Shown here piece by piece: positions 61,681-64,000 of a stretch of 64,000 nucleotides of DNA. Every line of letters begins with the position of its first letter. Within the stretch, counting starts at the first letter, position 1. The DNA is from Microcystis novacekii Mn_MB_F_20050700_S1 (GTDB lineage Bacteria > Cyanobacteriota > Cyanobacteriia > Cyanobacteriales > Microcystaceae). The position numbers were made by a program, and so were the translations under genes. The stretch covers positions 1 through 64,000 of the forward strand of contig SFAU01000051.1 of the NCBI GenBank assembly GCA_007096045.1, written 5' to 3'. The notes under the pieces are model-generated. The model was not told the DNA's origin, searched no databases, and saw only the letters and a program-made list of their open reading frames with translations.

Positions 61681-61986
61681 ACCTCTTGTATAAATCGGAA
61701 ATTGTCCTTACAGATTAGGAGTCAGGAGAGAGAAAATTAATTAACTTTTGTCTTTTACCTCATTTAGCTGAAAGCTGACAGCCCGTTGCTTAGATATTTT
61801 TGTTTAGACCAAATTATATGGCAGTATAAGCTTGGACGTAAACGTTCAGGGGGGGTCAAGCAGCCAGTGGCATTGACTCTGTGGAAGGACTCTCTTGGCT
61901 GATAGCTCTTTATTGCTAACCGAACCGACGATGATCTATTCTGGATCCTAGCCCGACTCGCGAATCCCCACCGCCAAAAAAGAATA
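61681..61986. promoter_or_regulatory. Leader region of ilvA
   Basis: A 306-base spacer between divergent livH and ilvA. The section 61825-61970 is richer in G+C than normal spacers here and has several short inverted pieces (ACGTAAACGT; AGCAGCCAGTGGC; TTGGCTGATAGC). It looks like a structured 5' leader, but no known riboswitch is recognised and no ribosome site precedes the start codon. Confidence 0.4.
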
Positions 61987-63498
61987 ATGTACTGCGATTA
62001 CCTGGTTCAAATCCTCACCGCACGCGTTTACGATGTCGCCCAAGAAACCCCCTTGGAACTTGCCCCCAATCTCTCCCAACGCTTGCACAATCAGCTTTTA
62101 CTCAAGCGCGAGGATATGCAGTCGGTTTTCTCTTTTAAACTGCGCGGTGCTTACAATAAAATGGCGCATTTGTCAAGGGATTTGTTACAAAAAGGTGTAG
62201 TTGCTGCTTCGGCGGGAAATCATGCTCAGGGAGTCGCTTTGGGGGCGCGGCAATTGGGAACCCAAGCGATTATCGTTATGCCTGTCACCACTCCGCAAGT
62301 CAAAATCGACGCAGTAAAAGCCCGGAACGGGATTGTCGTTCTGCACGGTGACACCTACGATGATGCCTACACCTACGCGCGGCAGTTAGAAGCGGAAAAA
62401 GGCTTAACTTTTATCCATCCCTTCGATGACCCAGAGGTAATCGCCGGCCAGGGTACGATCGGTATGGAAATTTTACGACAATATCAGCAACCGATCGAGG
62501 CGATTTTTGTCGCTATTGGTGGCGGTGGGCTTATATCAGGTATTGCAGCCTATGTCAAGCGTTTACGCCCAGAAATTAAAATTATCGGGGTGGAACCTGT
62601 GGACTCAGACGCAATGAATCAATCCCTACAAGCCGGTTATCGGGTGCGTTTGTCTCAAGTGGGATTATTTGCCGACGGGGTGGCGGTGCGCGAGGTGGGA
62701 GAGGAGACTTTTCGTCTCTGTCAGCAGTATGTGGACGAGATTATCCTCGTGGATACGGATGATATTTGCGCGGCGATTAAGGATGTTTTTCAAGATACAC
62801 GGTCGATTTTAGAACCTGCGGGGGCGTTAGCGGTAGCAGGAGCGAAAGCATACATAGAAAGAGAAGGAATTGAGGATAAAACGCTCGTTGCTGTGGCTTG
62901 TGGAGCGAATATGAACTTTGATCGTCTGCGGTTTGTGGCGGAAAGGGCGGAATTAGGGGAACGGCGCGAGGCGTTGTATGCTGTGACTATTCCCGAACAA
63001 CCGGGCAGTTTACGCCGTTTTTGCGAATGTGTCGGCAAACGCAATTTAACCGAATTTAGTTATCGCATTGCCGATGAAAAAGAAGCACATATTTTTGTCG
63101 GCGCCCAGATCGAAAATCGCAGCGATGCCAAGAAATTAGCCGAGAGTTTTCAAGCTTGCGGCTTTAAAACCCTCGATATTAGCGATGATGAATTAACAAA
63201 ATTGCACCTGCGCCACATGGTGGGAGGGCGATCGCATTTAGCTGATCATGAATTATTTTATCGCTTCGAGTTTCCTGAACGACCGGGGGCTTTAATGAAA
63301 TTTGTCGCCTCCATGAGTCCCCACTGGAATATCAGCGTCTTCCATTATCGCAATAACGGGGCTGATTACGGGCGCATCGTCGTGGGCATACAAGTCCCTC
63401 CCGATGAAATGAATCAATGGCAAGCTTTTCTCGATACTCTCGGCTATCGCTATTGGGATGAAAGTCAAAACCGGGCCTATCAGTTATTTTTAGGGTAA
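61987..63498 (+). CDS. ilvA: Threonine ammonia-lyase, biosynthetic
   Basis: A 503-residue PLP enzyme. The PLP lysine is in FSFKLRGAYNK; the glycine loop is AIGGGGLISGI; AASAGNHAQGVALGARQLG and VACGANMNFDRLRFV are typical. Two ACT-like regulatory domains follow (about 330-410 and 420-500), each with the E-x-P-G string (TIPEQPGSLRRF and EFPERPGALMKF), which gives isoleucine feedback. It makes 2-oxobutyrate for isoleucine. Length is complete. Confidence 0.97.
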   Translation: MYCDYLVQILTARVYDVAQETPLELAPNLSQRLHNQLLLKREDMQSVFSFKLRGAYNKMAHLSRDLLQKGVVAASAGNHAQGVALGARQLGTQAIIVMPVTTPQVKIDAVKARNGIVVLHGDTYDDAYTYARQLEAEKGLTFIHPFDDPEVIAGQGTIGMEILRQYQQPIEAIFVAIGGGGLISGIAAYVKRLRPEIKIIGVEPVDSDAMNQSLQAGYRVRLSQVGLFADGVAVREVGEETFRLCQQYVDEIILVDTDDICAAIKDVFQDTRSILEPAGALAVAGAKAYIEREGIEDKTLVAVACGANMNFDRLRFVAERAELGERREALYAVTIPEQPGSLRRFCECVGKRNLTEFSYRIADEKEAHIFVGAQIENRSDAKKLAESFQACGFKTLDISDDELTKLHLRHMVGGRSHLADHELFYRFEFPERPGALMKFVASMSPHWNISVFHYRNNGADYGRIVVGIQVPPDEMNQWQAFLDTLGYRYWDESQNRAYQLFLG

Positions 63499-63528
63499 AT
63501 CGCCATTTTTAGGAAGTTATCAGCACAG

Positions 63529-64000
63529 ATGAATCAAGATTTTTCCCATATTTCCGTTTTGAGTCAAGAATTAATCGCCGGCTTAAATATTCAACCCGGG
63601 GGGCATTATCTCGATCTTACCCTAGGGGGTGGTGGACACAGCCGCTTGCTTTTAGAAACCGATCCCGAAACGAGAGTAACTGCGATTGATCGCGATCAAA
63701 GCGCCCTAGAAGCCGCTAAAATTAGTCTCGCTCCCTATCTAGATAGCCGTTTAACTCTCTGGTGGGGCAACTTCGCCGATTATGATGGACAAAATAGCAG
63801 TTTTGATGGCATTATCGCCGATTTAGGAGTCAGTTCTCCCCAATTCGATCAGAGCGAGCGCGGCTTTAGTTTTCGCCACACGGCAGCCTTAGATATGCGG
63901 ATGGATCGCTGTCAATCCCTGACGGCAGCTGATATTATCAACCATTGGCAAGAAAAAGAATTAGCCGATCTTTTTTATCAATACGGAGAAGAACGTTTAT
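63529..64000 (+). CDS. rsmH: 16S rRNA (cytosine1402-N4)-methyltransferase, 5' part
   Basis: The first 157 residues of RsmH (MraW), running off the window edge. The SAM-binding motif is [37 protein letters not shown] and [17 protein letters not shown] are family hallmarks. It methylates C1402 of 16S rRNA at the P site. AGGAAG lies 13 bases upstream of the ATG. It follows ilvA by 30 bases and may share its transcript. Confidence 0.95.
   Translation, partial: MNQDFSHISVLSQELIAGLNIQPGGHYLDLTLGGGGHSRLLLETDPETRVTAIDRDQSALEAAKISLAPYLDSRLTLWWGNFADYDGQNSSFDGIIADLGVSSPQFDQSERGFSFRHTAALDMRMDRCQSLTAADIINHWQEKELADLFYQYGEERL

Noticed and set aside
61840..61900. Glutamine riboswitch (glnA motif) suggested by ACGTTCA
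   Set aside because: The conserved CGGAAGTAGG element is absent; only a loosely similar TGGAAGGAC string is present, so the match is too weak.

Overview
The window is a 64 kb piece of a cyanobacterial chromosome, most likely Microcystis aeruginosa or a very close relative. The evidence is a full-length psaC, a high-light-inducible protein, the cyanobacterial type of Hfq beside dapF, SbtA/SbtB bicarbonate uptake, pilB-pilT-pilC, many HIP1 palindromes (GCGATCGC), and an unusually dense load of short repeats, heptamer arrays and small palindromic elements between genes. The species call rests on recalled similarity; no search was run. No rRNA, tRNA, CRISPR array, complete insertion sequence or secondary-metabolite cluster was seen.

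Region 1-3.4 kb is a small toxin-antitoxin island: a Phd-like antitoxin, a HicB-like gene heading a three-gene minus-strand set, an intact antitoxin/PIN pair, a second antitoxin whose PIN partner is frameshifted, and a duplicate of the first antitoxin followed by a 16-codon PIN stump. From 3.7 to 20 kb lie mainly housekeeping genes: the ubiA-type prenyltransferase of plastoquinone synthesis, a UvrD-like helicase, tilS, hemF, a PPP-type phosphatase, mutS, trmFO and a HAD hydrolase. The spacer between mutS and its convergent neighbour is duplicated in tandem, including the last codons of both genes.

From 20 to 33.5 kb are grpE, the type IV pilus motor/platform genes pilB-pilT-pilC with an unknown gene behind them, a double-domain radical SAM protein, a Mla-like ABC ATPase/MCE pair for lipid transport, and wecB-ruvC. 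From 33.9 to 42 kb are a creatininase-family protein, sbtA-sbtB with a long gene-free upstream stretch, rimI, a GT4 glycosyltransferase, a multi-pass GT-C-like membrane protein, and CBS and DUF1269 proteins. From 42 to 50.3 kb are a GNAT enzyme, a heptad-repeat coiled-coil membrane protein built on a 21-bp minisatellite, acs, psaC, a Uma2 nuclease-fold protein, an orphan ABC ATPase, a YafJ-type glutamine amidotransferase, and a membrane protein with 30 GVVx tetrapeptides encoded by a 12-bp minisatellite. The last gene is bracketed by direct repeats.

From 50.6 kb to the end come thrC, hisB, a TonB-like proline-rich protein, an hli gene, dapF and hfq (divergent), a DppC-type permease, a CobT-like gene, a DUF4346 gene, a LivH-type permease, ilvA and the start of rsmH. 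Amino-acid genes (thrC, hisB, dapF, ilvA, livH) are scattered rather than clustered, as is usual in cyanobacteria.

The most unusual content is the repeat biology: in-frame minisatellites in two membrane proteins, heptamer arrays that touch stop codons or replace ribosome-binding regions (pilC, rimI), two families of small terminal-inverted-repeat elements, and decaying toxin-antitoxin copies. No complete, clearly new multi-gene system can be demonstrated from sequence alone. The best candidates for new biology are the GVVx protein and the hicB-headed three-gene set.
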